NCBI RefSeq assembly: GCF_023973825.1
Contig: NC_090127.1
Span: forward strand, 840,001 to 904,000
Direction: 5' to 3'
From: Plasmodium brasilianum
Lineage: Eukaryota; Apicomplexa; Aconoidasida; Haemosporida; Plasmodiidae
Length of the DNA: 64,000 nucleotides
Shown here: positions 10,671 through 23,000 of the stretch, one piece after another
How the letters are laid out: every line of letters begins with the position of its first letter
Position numbering within the stretch: position 1 is the stretch's first letter
The notes under the pieces: model-generated
The model's input: only the letters and a program-made list of their open reading frames with translations
Databases searched by the model: none
What the model was told of the DNA's origin: nothing
Made by a program: the position numbers and the translations under genes

Positions 10671-10731
<61 letters not shown>
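10671..10731. repeat. 61-base uninterrupted poly(T) run
   Basis: An uninterrupted T tract that follows a shorter T run and is followed by a TC-rich stretch. It lies about 460 bp downstream of the MCM4 stop. It produces false poly-Phe frames on the plus strand. Confidence 0.85.
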
Positions 10732-13700
10732 CTCTCTTTTTTTTTACTTTTTCTTTTTCTTTTCAAATATGAAAGAAACTTAAATATAAAGTTCTATTTT
10801 AAAAATTGCAAATAGTGAGTATTATTATTATGTGTGCCATTAAAGCTCTATTTAATATACGGAGATTTTTTTCTTATTTGAAAATACAAATATTTAGGTG
10901 TACTAGCAATTCGGAAATAATACAAACGCGTCTCAATATAGTAAAAGTTCCTAAATATATCAATAAATTAGCTAGAAAAAAAAAAAAAAATTTCATCACT
11001 TTGTAATAGTAAATTTTTTATTTTTTTTTTTTAACACTATTACACCCTATAGTACTCTAATGCACAGCTTTTTATTTCCTATTCAAAAATTATTGCTCCA
11101 TGTGTACTTAGCATTATACATATATGTATTGTATCCCATAAGGGTATAATAATAATTCTTGGGAGAATGTAATATAATAACCCTAGATATCATAACCATA
11201 TGAAAATGCTTAACAATTACTATTATATATAAGTGTATTAAAAAAAAAGAAAAAAAACTCAATGTTTTATATATACTGAAATTTAATTGTTCTTTTACAA
11301 GATCAAAACATTAAAAAAAAAAATTTTCAAGTGAAATGTCTTGTGTGTCATTTTAGCATTGATAGTATAAAAGTAAATTTAAAATACTTGCAAGATGTGC
11401 TACAAGTATATGATTTTTTTTTTTTTTTTCAACTTGAATAAAAAAAAAATTGAGCAGAAAAAAGGAAAAGATGTTTATATTTTTATTTCCTATTTACTAA
11501 ACATTATACAAAATAAAAAATTATCCTATTTTTGCTTCACTTTTTAATTAGTATTCTTTCGGCACTTCGCTTATTGTGTATTAATCACATAGCATATTTT
11601 TTTTTTTTTTTTTTTTTTTTTACACTATTTATTTATGTATCTTATTAAAGTGTGCTTTGAATTTTTTTTTTAAATGTGCAACATAGTATATATATATATA
11701 TATATATTTGTACGATATGGAAGAAATTACTATATATAATAGCATTTCTTCCTTAACTTTTATACGATTAAATTGTGGCTTTTTCTTTTCTTTTTTTTAT
11801 TTTTTTTTGCACTAATCTACACATAGGAACTTGTTATATTTTACTAAAAAAATGCTGAAATTTTTTTTTTTTTTTTGATTTTTTTCCTATTAACGGAGAC
11901 ATTTAAACAAGGTAAATAAATTCAAATGGTGTGGTATAGGATAAACTTACTAGTAATTCTTACAAGGAAAAAACAAAATTTTAAATATATTCCTATACAG
12001 GGAATTTCATTTTTACAAATCTTCTAATAGATTTAAAAAAAAAATTGCAAATATTTATATATAATTTAAAATGTTTTTTTTTTTTTTTTTTGTGTTTGCT
12101 ATTTCCTATAAGATAAATAGTATTTTTTTCTCGTTCAAGATGTATTCTAAAAAAAAAAAAAAAAAAAAAAAAATGACACTATATATATTAAAATTAAAAA
12201 ATGATTCTTTCATTTTACATAATGTAATGATTTTGTGAAAAAATTAAAAAAATACGAACTGTTAAGAATTCTTTTATTCAATTTAAAGTTTTCTTTTTTT
12301 TTTTTTTTTTTTTTTTTTTTGTTTTAAAATGAATTTTTGTTCAATCATTTTTCTTTCTTTAAATATTCTCCTAAGTGAAATTTCTTTCGATACTTATAAT
12401 TCTCTCCATATTTACATTTTGTAAAATTATATAAACTTAAAATCGCATAATATATATTTACAAATTTATATATGTTTATTTTACAAAACATTATTAAAAT
12501 GTAGTTCCAGCTGTGTTATTGTTTTTTGGTATTTATTGCTGGAAGTATTATTATTACCGTTACTATTCCTGTAACTGTAAATGTGTATATTTATATACTG
12601 TACATAAATATATATATGTGCATAAGGAAATATACATAATATATATATTATTGCAACACACAAGAGATACATATGTATATAATAATTACATATACATCAA
12701 GGTACACACATTAAACAGATAAAGAAAAAAAAAAAAAAAAAGATACAGTGAGTGTATTACCACTTAAAAATACATGAGCTAGTGTGTTAAAGGCAAAAAT
12801 AAGAAAATATAAAAAAAAAAAAAAAAAGTAAAAAAATGAAAAAGACATTTTTTTTTTTTTTTTTATTAATAAATAAATAGTAACAGGAGTGTAATTAGTG
12901 CTCTAAGTTTATTTATTTATCATGTTTTAAGTTTATTTCATTTTTCTTTATATTTTTTGATTGCATGCTGCATAAAGACAGTTCTTATATTTAAGGCTCA
13001 ATAATAATAAAGTCCAAAAAATAAAAAATTGAACTTTTGTTGTTAATGAATCCTTAAATGAATAAAATCTAATATATGTGTGTGCCTTTCTTTTCTTTTT
13101 TTTTTTTTTATCTTGTATGAACAATAATTTTTTTTTGAGGAGTGTAAAGTTAATTTTTGTTACAGTAAATACACATAAAATAGTTTATGGAGAAGACTGC
13201 ATGGAATTTACGATTTTTTTTTTTTTTTTTTTGGATAGAATAATAATATTAATTTTTATGTAGTTGTATCAATAAATATGATTTTCTTTCGAAAATAGAA
13301 AGTAATTTGCTTCTATGGAAAAGTTGCATTTTCTGTTTTGAGCTTTTTTTTTTTTTTTTTTTTTATCCCCCTCTCCTAATATTTCTTTTTTTTTTTTTTA
13401 ACTATAGACATAAAATTTTTTTGAAGTACGTTTTATTTTTTTTTTTATTATATAGTTATATATCATAGAGAAAAAGAAAAATTCATCCTATTATTTTTGT
13501 ATTGCTTTTTATAGTTATCTATATGCAATTAAATTGTAGTGAATATAAATATATATGTACAACCTATAACTGATTTGAACTTATGATTTTTATTAATTAT
13601 AAGGCAAAATTGTGCATATATATATATAAATGCATGTACACGTTTAATATATATAAATATATATATTTAATAATTGTAATAGCACTTTTTTTTTTTTTTA

Positions 13701-15464
13701 AAGTACTTTTTTTTAACGAATTTTGCAAATTATACAAAGTGTGCATAAACATATTATATATATATATATATATATACATTTATGTAGGCGAGCAATTATT
13801 GATGTGCGATAATTAAATAAAAAAAAAACAAAAAAGAAAGATGGATCGTAGTTTAAAACGTTCTTATTGCATAACATATGAAATTCTTAGCTAATTCTTT
13901 TTATAGAACTACTGATCTATATTTTTACATATATATGATTAAAATTTCTAAATTTTATAATAAATATCTAGTATATTCCCTTTTTAATTTTTAAATGTAG
14001 TTTTTTTTTTTTTTTTTTGCATATATAATTTAAGTTTTCTCGAAAGATATGTTAATATATAATGCATTTTACATAACAGTATATATATCTTGGAATTAAA
14101 GCTAAAGAGAAAAAAAAAAGAGTGCATTTATTAAGTATATATATATATATATATAGTAAATTTGCTGAGTAGGAATTATTTATTTATTATGTAGTATTGT
14201 TTCCCTTTTTTTTTTTTTTTTTGTATCTCTGATTAAGTACATATATATTATGCATATTATGTATGTAAATATATGTATAACTAAATAAATACATCCATAT
14301 ATATATATGTATATATTTAGTGCGTTTTTATGTCTTTGATTTCAAGAGAAATATTTTTGCTATAAGCGCAGTAATTTTCTTGTTTTATTTATTTTTTATT
14401 TTTTTAATAGTAAGAAATAGATGAAAATTTATTTTTATGTTAAAATATTAAAGATAAATGTTTTTTTAAATGTATTGCTTAAATTTTAAAAAATAATTAA
14501 GTTTTTTTTTTCAAATTAAAATAAATTGTGTATCTATTTTTTTAATGAATATATATATTTATTCATATTGTATGCTTTATATAATATGTATGTACACATA
14601 TATATAAATATATGTGTAGACATATAAGCACTGAATCATATATGAAGACTTATATTATAAGTGTTACATGCTAGTTTCATATGAAATATAGTAAAAATTA
14701 AATTAAAATTTATAAAAATTGTATACGTGTATTTAATATCATAAATAATTATATAGGATTATAAAATTTTGTGCAGCAAAAATTTTGATATTGTTTTATT
14801 TATTTATTTATTTTTTTTTATATATTTTTCTTAATAAAAAGTTTAATATAATTTTATTATTTTTTATTATTTTTTTATTTTTATGTAATTTTTTATATTA
14901 TTTTTTTTTTCCACAATTTTTTCTTTGTCCATTAACAATAAAAAATTCTTTTATTTTCTTTTTTTGCCCCTAATTAATGAAAAACATTTAGCTTCATATT
15001 TTTTATAAGTATTTTGTGAAGTAAAATAACATACTAATGTAAACGTATGATTGAAGCATGCGTTTTATTTTTTAATGCTTTTTACAAATTTACATAGAAA
15101 CACACATACATCATAATTAAGTATATATGTATATATATATATAAGTTATAGAGATATGGAAACTTCTTTACCTATAGTAAAAACGTATCCATTTTTGTAT
15201 ATACATAAATAAACGCTATATCCATCAAAAAGTGGAAATAGAATTTTTCATTTTTATTTTTTTTGCCACCATAATATATTTTTTTTTTTTCATTTGCTTA
15301 TGCAAATACATGACGAGGAATATTTAGAAGTATACAAGTTTTGCCCACATTATACCGCATTTCATAATTTATGTTATATATGTTATTTACTTAAAAATGA
15401 GTAGTAAAAATTTATATGATATGGAAGTGAACAATATACATTTATGCAGGGATACACATACAAA

Positions 15465-15570
15465 TGCATGTACAAATACGCATACAAATACGCATACAAA
15501 TACACCTACAAATACGCATACAAATACACCTACAAATATACATACATATACACGTACAAATATACGTACG
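15465..15570. repeat. 12-bp tandem repeat (acaaatacgcat / acaaatacacct types)
   Basis: Around eight units of 12 bp alternate between acaaatacgcat, acaaatacacct and decayed versions. As 12 is divisible by three, three forward frames stay open across it (reading Thr-Asn-Thr-His and similar). This explains the overlapping small frames between 15397 and 15701; I do not call a gene. Confidence 0.85.
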
Positions 15571-18500
15571 TTCATATATACATACTTATATACATATATA
15601 CATACCTATATACAGGTATTCATATATGTATATGTATATACATATGTATACATTTATTCCTATATTTTTTTTTATCGTTTAATGCAGATGTTCTAATGTA
15701 GTGATTTGCGTGAGCAGTTAACAGTTATATTTTAATGAAAATAAATTCAGATATGTGAAATACGTTTTAGTTTAATATTATTTTTTTTTTGTTAAATTAA
15801 TTTTTTTGTTATACTTTTTTACGTCATATATTTTTTTTTTTTTTATTATTATATAGTTGTATCTTATATTTAAATGAAATTTAGAAAATTTTGTTGATAT
15901 ATCCTTAATTTTTATATTATTTAAGTCTTATGTACTATACATTTTATTTATCTATATTTTTTATATTACTTTTATTTTTGAAGTAACAGATGTATTATAC
16001 AGATTTATGTGTGGATGTGAATGTATGCATAAGAAAAAATACTTAATTAAAAAGAAGAAAGTAAAGTCTTTTTTTTTTATTTCTTTTTTCCATTTTTATC
16101 TTTCAATTTAGTAGCTATAATCATTATTTGAACACCTGTTTAAATTTGGTGTGTCTGACTGAAGTAGCTTTTGAATTATACATTATTATACAAATATTAT
16201 GTCCATAGAGTTTATTGTACTAGATACAGCTATATATATACGTACATATATATTTTTTTTTTTTTGTCATTCTATATATAATACGTATGTTTATGATTAC
16301 TAACTAGATGTAAATTTTATTTTATCTACAGTGTTCTATGGACTTTTTTTTTTTTTTTATATATTTTTGTCATAGGAATGGCATTATATTTTTTATTTTA
16401 TATATTTATGAATATATACACATATGTGTGTATTTCAACAATTTATGCTTGAAAGGCTAATTCAGCACCATAACAAGGAAATTGTTTTGAAAGAGCGTAT
16501 ATTATGTATTATGCTTTAAAAGAAAAAAAAAAAAAAAAAGTATATATATATATATATATTTAAATATTTAAACATATATATATACATATGTATGCATAGC
16601 TGTTTCATGTTCTATTTTTTTAGTTATTTTTAATAAAAAATATTTTTTTATTGTCTTTATGTTAAGAGCTATTTTTAAGTAATACATCCATAACTTTTAG
16701 GTAGTACCAACACTTTCCATAAGGTTTATATAATATTTTTCTTAAGAGAAAATTGATATTATAGAAGTGTAGTATTTATAATGCAATTATAAAAGCAAGA
16801 AAGCAAGAAGAATTATATCAGAGAGATATACAAGCATATGAACGCATATAATATTATATATAAACTTGTATTAGCAATATATTTAAACACTTTTTATACA
16901 GAAAATATAAAAAATATTTACATTAAAAAGTAGTCACAAAGAATTAATGGAAAAATACGTGTAAATGAACATATCTATGTCAGAAGTAATATAAGAGTAG
17001 ACCTTTTAATAAATATAATAAGAGTTATCAGTTATATTAATCTATTAATTATTTTAATCTCATAGTAATTTTTTGAGAAAAATAATTATTTTAGAGGTAT
17101 ATTACCTTCATATAGTAGTTGTAACAATTTTGCAAATTTTTTTTGTATGTTCATACATAATATACATATATATATATATGTTTATAAATACGTATACACA
17201 TTTATGTAATTGTAAATGCATGGATTCATATGAATATAAATATTGCGCTTGTGTTCTTTTTTATTGTCGTTTTTACGTCCTTTAGTGCAAATATATTTAG
17301 CTTTTATCTTAATGTTATTACGTAAAACTACGCTGGTTGTAATTTATACGTCCCCACATTGGTACTGAATTTCATATATAGTAAAGTTAAATTGAACTAA
17401 TATATATATATAATTTTGTGCATATATTTATATATATGTATATCACGTAGTAAGGTTAATTTTGTGTAGTACTGTACGTTGTGTTATATAAATGCATTTT
17501 TCTTTTTTTTCCTTTTTTATATATTATATTCCATAGTAATTTACAAATAGAAATAATATCTTATACTATCTTTTCAAAAAATTGATAATTTTGTTCTTTT
17601 TGTTAGATACATATATAGTGTCTAAATTAATTTTTGCACATATCAGAATAAACACATTGTAGTTTATACATTATATATATATATATGTATGTATATGTTT
17701 TATATATATACATAGACGTGCTTATAATTCATTGCCATTAGTAATTGTATATAATTTAAATAATTAAAAAAAACAAAAAGTAGTGTGTTCGTTTAAAACT
17801 TATTTATAAGGTGTAATATTTCTTTATATTTAATATTAATTTTGTCCTATTCTATTTTTTGTTATTTTATTTCCATTAGTTTTATTATATTTTCTCCTTC
17901 TTTCCCTGAAATGCATACCATTTACTTGAATGTAGCAAACTAGTAGACTATTTTTTCCCGCCTCTGCTCACGTCCATATACGTAATTTTTTTTTTACATA
18001 TAAACATTTACTTAAATTTTTTTATTTACTGTTCTTAAAACATATATTCATATATTACATATATATGTTTATATATTTGTACGAGCATAAATTTTTTCTC
18101 CTCCCCGTCTTTTCATATGTATTATAATTCCATTACATGCCTACAGTGTATTTTGATTTATATATATTTTTTTAATATTTTTTATCATTCCATATTCATT
18201 TACATAATATACACATATTTTTATTTAAAAAAAAAAAACAATTTCTAATATATTTATCATTACAATTACATGTAGTACATAATTAGAACATCGCATCTAC
18301 GAATTATAACTTTTTCTTATCTGTTTCATATTGCTACCTCTAAAATTATTTTAATGCCATAAAGTAGTGTTTTACTGACATTTTCATTTTTTTCCATGTT
18401 ATTTTATTATCTTCTTTTTTTTTTTTTTTTTTGACTTGCAATCATTTTACACATATAAAGTTTGCATATTGCGTAAATTGCACCCTTCCTTTTTTTTATT

Positions 18501-19506
18501 TTCTCTTTTTAATGAGTAACATGTAAATTGTTATTACATGTTGTATTAATTATATGATTACAAACATCTTTTTAAGTATGCTTGCCTTTTTTTTTTTCTT
18601 TTTCTTTTTTTTTTCATTACGACGTAGTTTATTCTTGTAATATTCTTTCAATTAGATATCCATTGTTACACATATACGTTTCCATATTGTTGTAGATGAA
18701 TAACAAACTTATAATTTTTTTTCCATGTAAATTGCATTTTATAAATAGGTAATCCTAGTGGAGTACATTTAAATAAATAGTAATCAAATTGTGGGGATGT
18801 GTGTAAGTACGTAACGTATGTGTATATGGTATCAGTTTATACTAACACATCATTTGTATTTTTGTGTATATATGTGTAAACTATTGTAAGAAAAAGGAAT
18901 AGAATCTATTTTAAAAATTATTATAAGTGACGTGGTATTTAGAATTTTTACAGTTCTTACGGTATTTTTGACTGTGTTACAACATTTTATTGTAGTTTTA
19001 ACGTTTCATTAATTTTGTCATTAAGATAAATGTATTTCTTATACATATACACACATATGTGTACACATATTTGAATATATACATTATTACATATGTGTAT
19101 GTACAATTATAGTGTGTATATATATATATATATATACTAAGATATAAAGTGAACCGTGATACATGTTATATATTGTATAGTGTTTATTATAGGAATATAT
19201 AATTTAGCTGTGGTAATAATTTATAGGTGCAATTTTTAATAATCGCAAGTTAAATCTTATTATGTTAATGGAAATATTATTTTGTATTCCCATTTTTAGT
19301 GTTATTATATCATCCAATATATCATCATATTTATATATTTTTTGTTCATTCGTAATTCACCTTATTTATAGGCATCCCTAAGTTGTATACATGAAAATCC
19401 AAAAAAAAAGATAAAATAAAATACTCGAAGTTTACAATATTTATAGATACACTTATTTATATGTATATGTGTATATGTGTTTACATATATATATATCTAC
19501 ATATAC

Positions 19507-19549
<43 letters not shown>

Positions 19550-19824
19550 GTACACAAGTATAACAGTGTTATGTGTCGTTGTTGGAACAGAATTATTAAT
19601 CTTTAATTAAAAATTTAGCATAGTATATTGTAATTCAAACGAAACGTACGTTTAAGTGAAGAGTAAAAATATTTACATCTAAGAAAGCAAGTAATTTCAT
19701 TGGGTATATATTAATTTTATGGAAAATTTATAATTCATTATTTCTATTATAAAAAAGAAAAAATAATAAAAATTAATAAAAAAAAAAAAAAAAGATTACT
19801 AAAAAATAAAAGAGTTCGTTATAG

Positions 19825-19829
<5 letters not shown>

Positions 19830-19874
<45 letters not shown>
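19830..19874. repeat. (TA)n microsatellite
   Basis: A long uninterrupted TA dinucleotide run about 220 bp upstream of the ApiAP2 start codon. Similar runs occur at 19513-19547, 29643-29687 and 42465-42487. Confidence 0.9.
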
Positions 19875-19875
<1 letters not shown>

Positions 19876-20094
19876 GCATATAAAATCGCATGTATGCACT
19901 TACATACTCATTTATGCAGTGATAAATTTTTTATCACAAAAAAAAAAAAAAAAATATATATATATATTTATATATATCCTCATATTTAGATATACTACAT
20001 ACAGGTAGGTACATTACGTATATAGGCGTTTGAACATAGACATATTACAGATAGATACATAATTACATACCAATATAATACACATATTAACAAA

Positions 20095-23000
20095 ATGAAA
20101 GATATAACAGATTATTCGAAAATTAACGACAGTATAACATGTGGCTCAAAAGAAAATGTAGAGATAAATTATGAGTTAAGTAATGGAAACCAGGTAATTG
20201 TACATAATGAAGTGAACTATTTTGATGATAATAATTATATAGGTGCACAGGAGGAAAATGATATGATAAATGGCAATTTATGTTTAGAACCAAATATGTC
20301 ATCAGAGGAGAATTATTATAATGATAATGTAAAAGATGTTAATAATTATGAATGTATAATTCTGGATAATAAAAATAATCGCATTGAAAATATTGCTGAA
20401 GAATATAACATAGATAATATTGATAAAGAAATATTAATAAATGGAAAAAACTTGTTAGGAAAAAAGGTTTATAACTGTATTATTAATGAAAATGTAAACT
20501 CTTTAATTAATGTAAACAGACAAATAATAAACGATAGCAAATTGTTGAACTTAAAGAATCTGGGGTATGATGTTACTTATGCTAACAATAGTCCAAGCAT
20601 AGCAAATGATGATATACAAAATGTAGAGGATAATGAAAACCTTAATTATGTTAGCACCCTATTAAATGAATCTACGAATATGTACCATGAAGATAATAAT
20701 GTGCAAGTCGGAAATAGCAGTGATGAAGGCACTATTAACAATAATATTAATAACGTTGACAATATTAGCAGTGTTAACAATATTAGCAGTGTTAACAATA
20801 TTAGCAGTGTTAACAATATTAGCAGTGTTAACAATATTAGCAGTGTTAACAATATTAGCAGTGCTAACAATATTAGCAGTGTTAACAATATTAGCAGTGT
20901 TAACAATATTAGCAGTGCTAACAATATTAGCAGTGTTAACAATATTAGCAGTGTTAACAATATTAGCAGTGTTAACAATATTAGCAGTGCTAACAATATT
21001 AGCAGTGTTAACAATATTAGCAGTGCTAACAATATTAGCAGTGTTAACAATAATTTTAGTAGTAATAATGACATAACGAACAATAATATTGAGTCGTACA
21101 TATCAGTTCTTTATAACAGTAATGTGGTTAGCCAAGATAACATAGGTAACAGCACGTTTACTGAGAATTTAAATTATGTTAACAATTACTCCAATGTTCC
21201 TATGGAAGGTGATAGGGCAGTTATAAAACAAACAGGCAGGGAGGATGAGGAAGATATGGGTAATCAGTCGGCAGATATAATTATGAATGATATAAATGAA
21301 CAAACATTTGTGGAACAGAATGGAAGCGATTCAAGAGACGATAAATTTATGTATTTCAATAACATTCCGTATAGTATAAATAATAATAATAATAGTACAA
21401 ATAACAGTTACACGTACACAAATTATATGAAAAGTACTGCTAACCATTTCATCGACTCGAATAATGAAAATTACAGCTATGAAGTAGATGCTAAAAACAA
21501 TGTGTACATTAATAATTTCATTGCTAATTTAAACAAATGTCCTGTGAATACTTTAACTAATGTGAGTAGCTGTAATACTGTTAAGACTAACTACAATATT
21601 TGTAACAGTGGCAGTAGTAACAACAACAGTAGTAGCTTTATGGGCAATGGAAACTCCACCGTAAGTAGTAGTAACCAAGGACACCTTATAAATAATAAAA
21701 GTAGCAATGGGAGAAGTAGTTATAATAAGACTGTAAAAAAGTATAGTATGAAAAATTGTGAAATGATTAACACCAACTCTACTGTTAGTGTAGATACGGC
21801 ATTCCTGAATAACTATGAGGAGGAAGAGGATGAGGAGAAACAGAGTAGTAACCATAACAACAATGGAAGTGGCAGTAGTGATAGAAATAACAGTGAAAAC
21901 GACAATGGAAAGGACAATAGCAATGGTAATAACAGTAGTAATAAGGGTGGTGGCAACAATAAAAACAATAATAACAACAACAACAATAGAAATAACTATG
22001 GAAGTAATCGTAGGAACAACAAGAAGAATGGTGGTAATAGCAGTTGTGTCAAGAGGAATAATGCAATGTGTAGAGAGAAAAAGGAACTGATGATAGTTGA
22101 TACAAATTTTGACCAAATCGGGAATGTCCATTTAGAAAACAATGATTGTCGAAATAACACAGACATATTGAATACATTCAACGATGAGAATCATGTAAAA
22201 TTAAATAGTAACTATAGTAGAGACGAAAATACGAATAATTGTATGAATTTATCAAATTTAAATGGTTCTGACCATTCTATGATTTGTTCCAATCCAGATA
22301 ATAATAGAAAAGTAGAAGTGAAGAAAGAGGACATAAAGAAGTTTACAGATAATAACAGCTGCACATATATGGATTCGCGTATATGTAATAATAATATGAA
22401 CGGAAGTTGTTATAGGAATTTTATTTCCAAATCAGAAGGGAATGACGTGAAAATGCACTCGATTGCGAACGGAAGTATCATAACAAACTCAGAATTATTA
22501 ACAGGTGTGGTTAGCGGTATAAATGATAATGTTGTTGACAACAGAAGCTTAAATGGAAGTAACAACAATATTAGTTGTAGCAAAAATAATCTTGATATAT
22601 CGGAAAATATGAACAATTCAGAAGAAAATTTTGCCATTTACCAACCGAATGAAAATGGAATTTTTAACAGCGTAAACGTTGATAACGGTAATTTGAATTA
22701 TGTAGAAGAAAATAGTTACAGCAATGAGGTAGATGAGTATAACGTCGAGGATGATTATAGTTTGAACGATTCATACGATATTAATATGTATAATGGGCTA
22801 ATTGCTAACAACAGTAATGAAAATAGTAGTAATAACAATCATAATGTAAACCATAAATTAAATGGAGGTAGCCATTATAATGTTCATAATCATATAAATA
22901 TAAAGGATATGAATGTTCATATTAAGAATATGGAGAATTTTGCAAATGAACTGGTACCTAGTTGTATTATATGCAATCAGGAGGAATATCTAAATAAAGG

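Larger units (their letters stand above)
10209..20094. other. Almost 10 kb gene desert upstream of the ApiAP2 gene
   Basis: No convincing coding gene on either strand. Contents are poly(A)/poly(T) tracts, a 61-base pure T run (10671-10731), many (TA)n stretches (for example 11690-11706, 19513-19547, 19830-19874), and a 12-bp minisatellite at about 15465-15570. Short open frames here are rich in Phe, Ile, Tyr and Lys and follow simple repeats. The last part must hold the promoter and probably a long 5' UTR of the ApiAP2 gene. A TGTGTACACA palindrome sits at 19058-19067. Confidence 0.75.

Noticed and set aside
10515..10815. Plus-strand poly-Phe frames
   Set aside because: Produced by the 61-base poly(T) tract.
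20757..21048. CRISPR-like regular repeat
   Set aside because: No unique spacers; it is an in-frame coding tandem repeat in a eukaryotic gene.
20646..21101. 151-codon minus and 136-codon plus frames with Leu/Ile/Ala repeats
   Set aside because: Shadows of the 18-bp NNISSV repeat inside the ApiAP2 gene.
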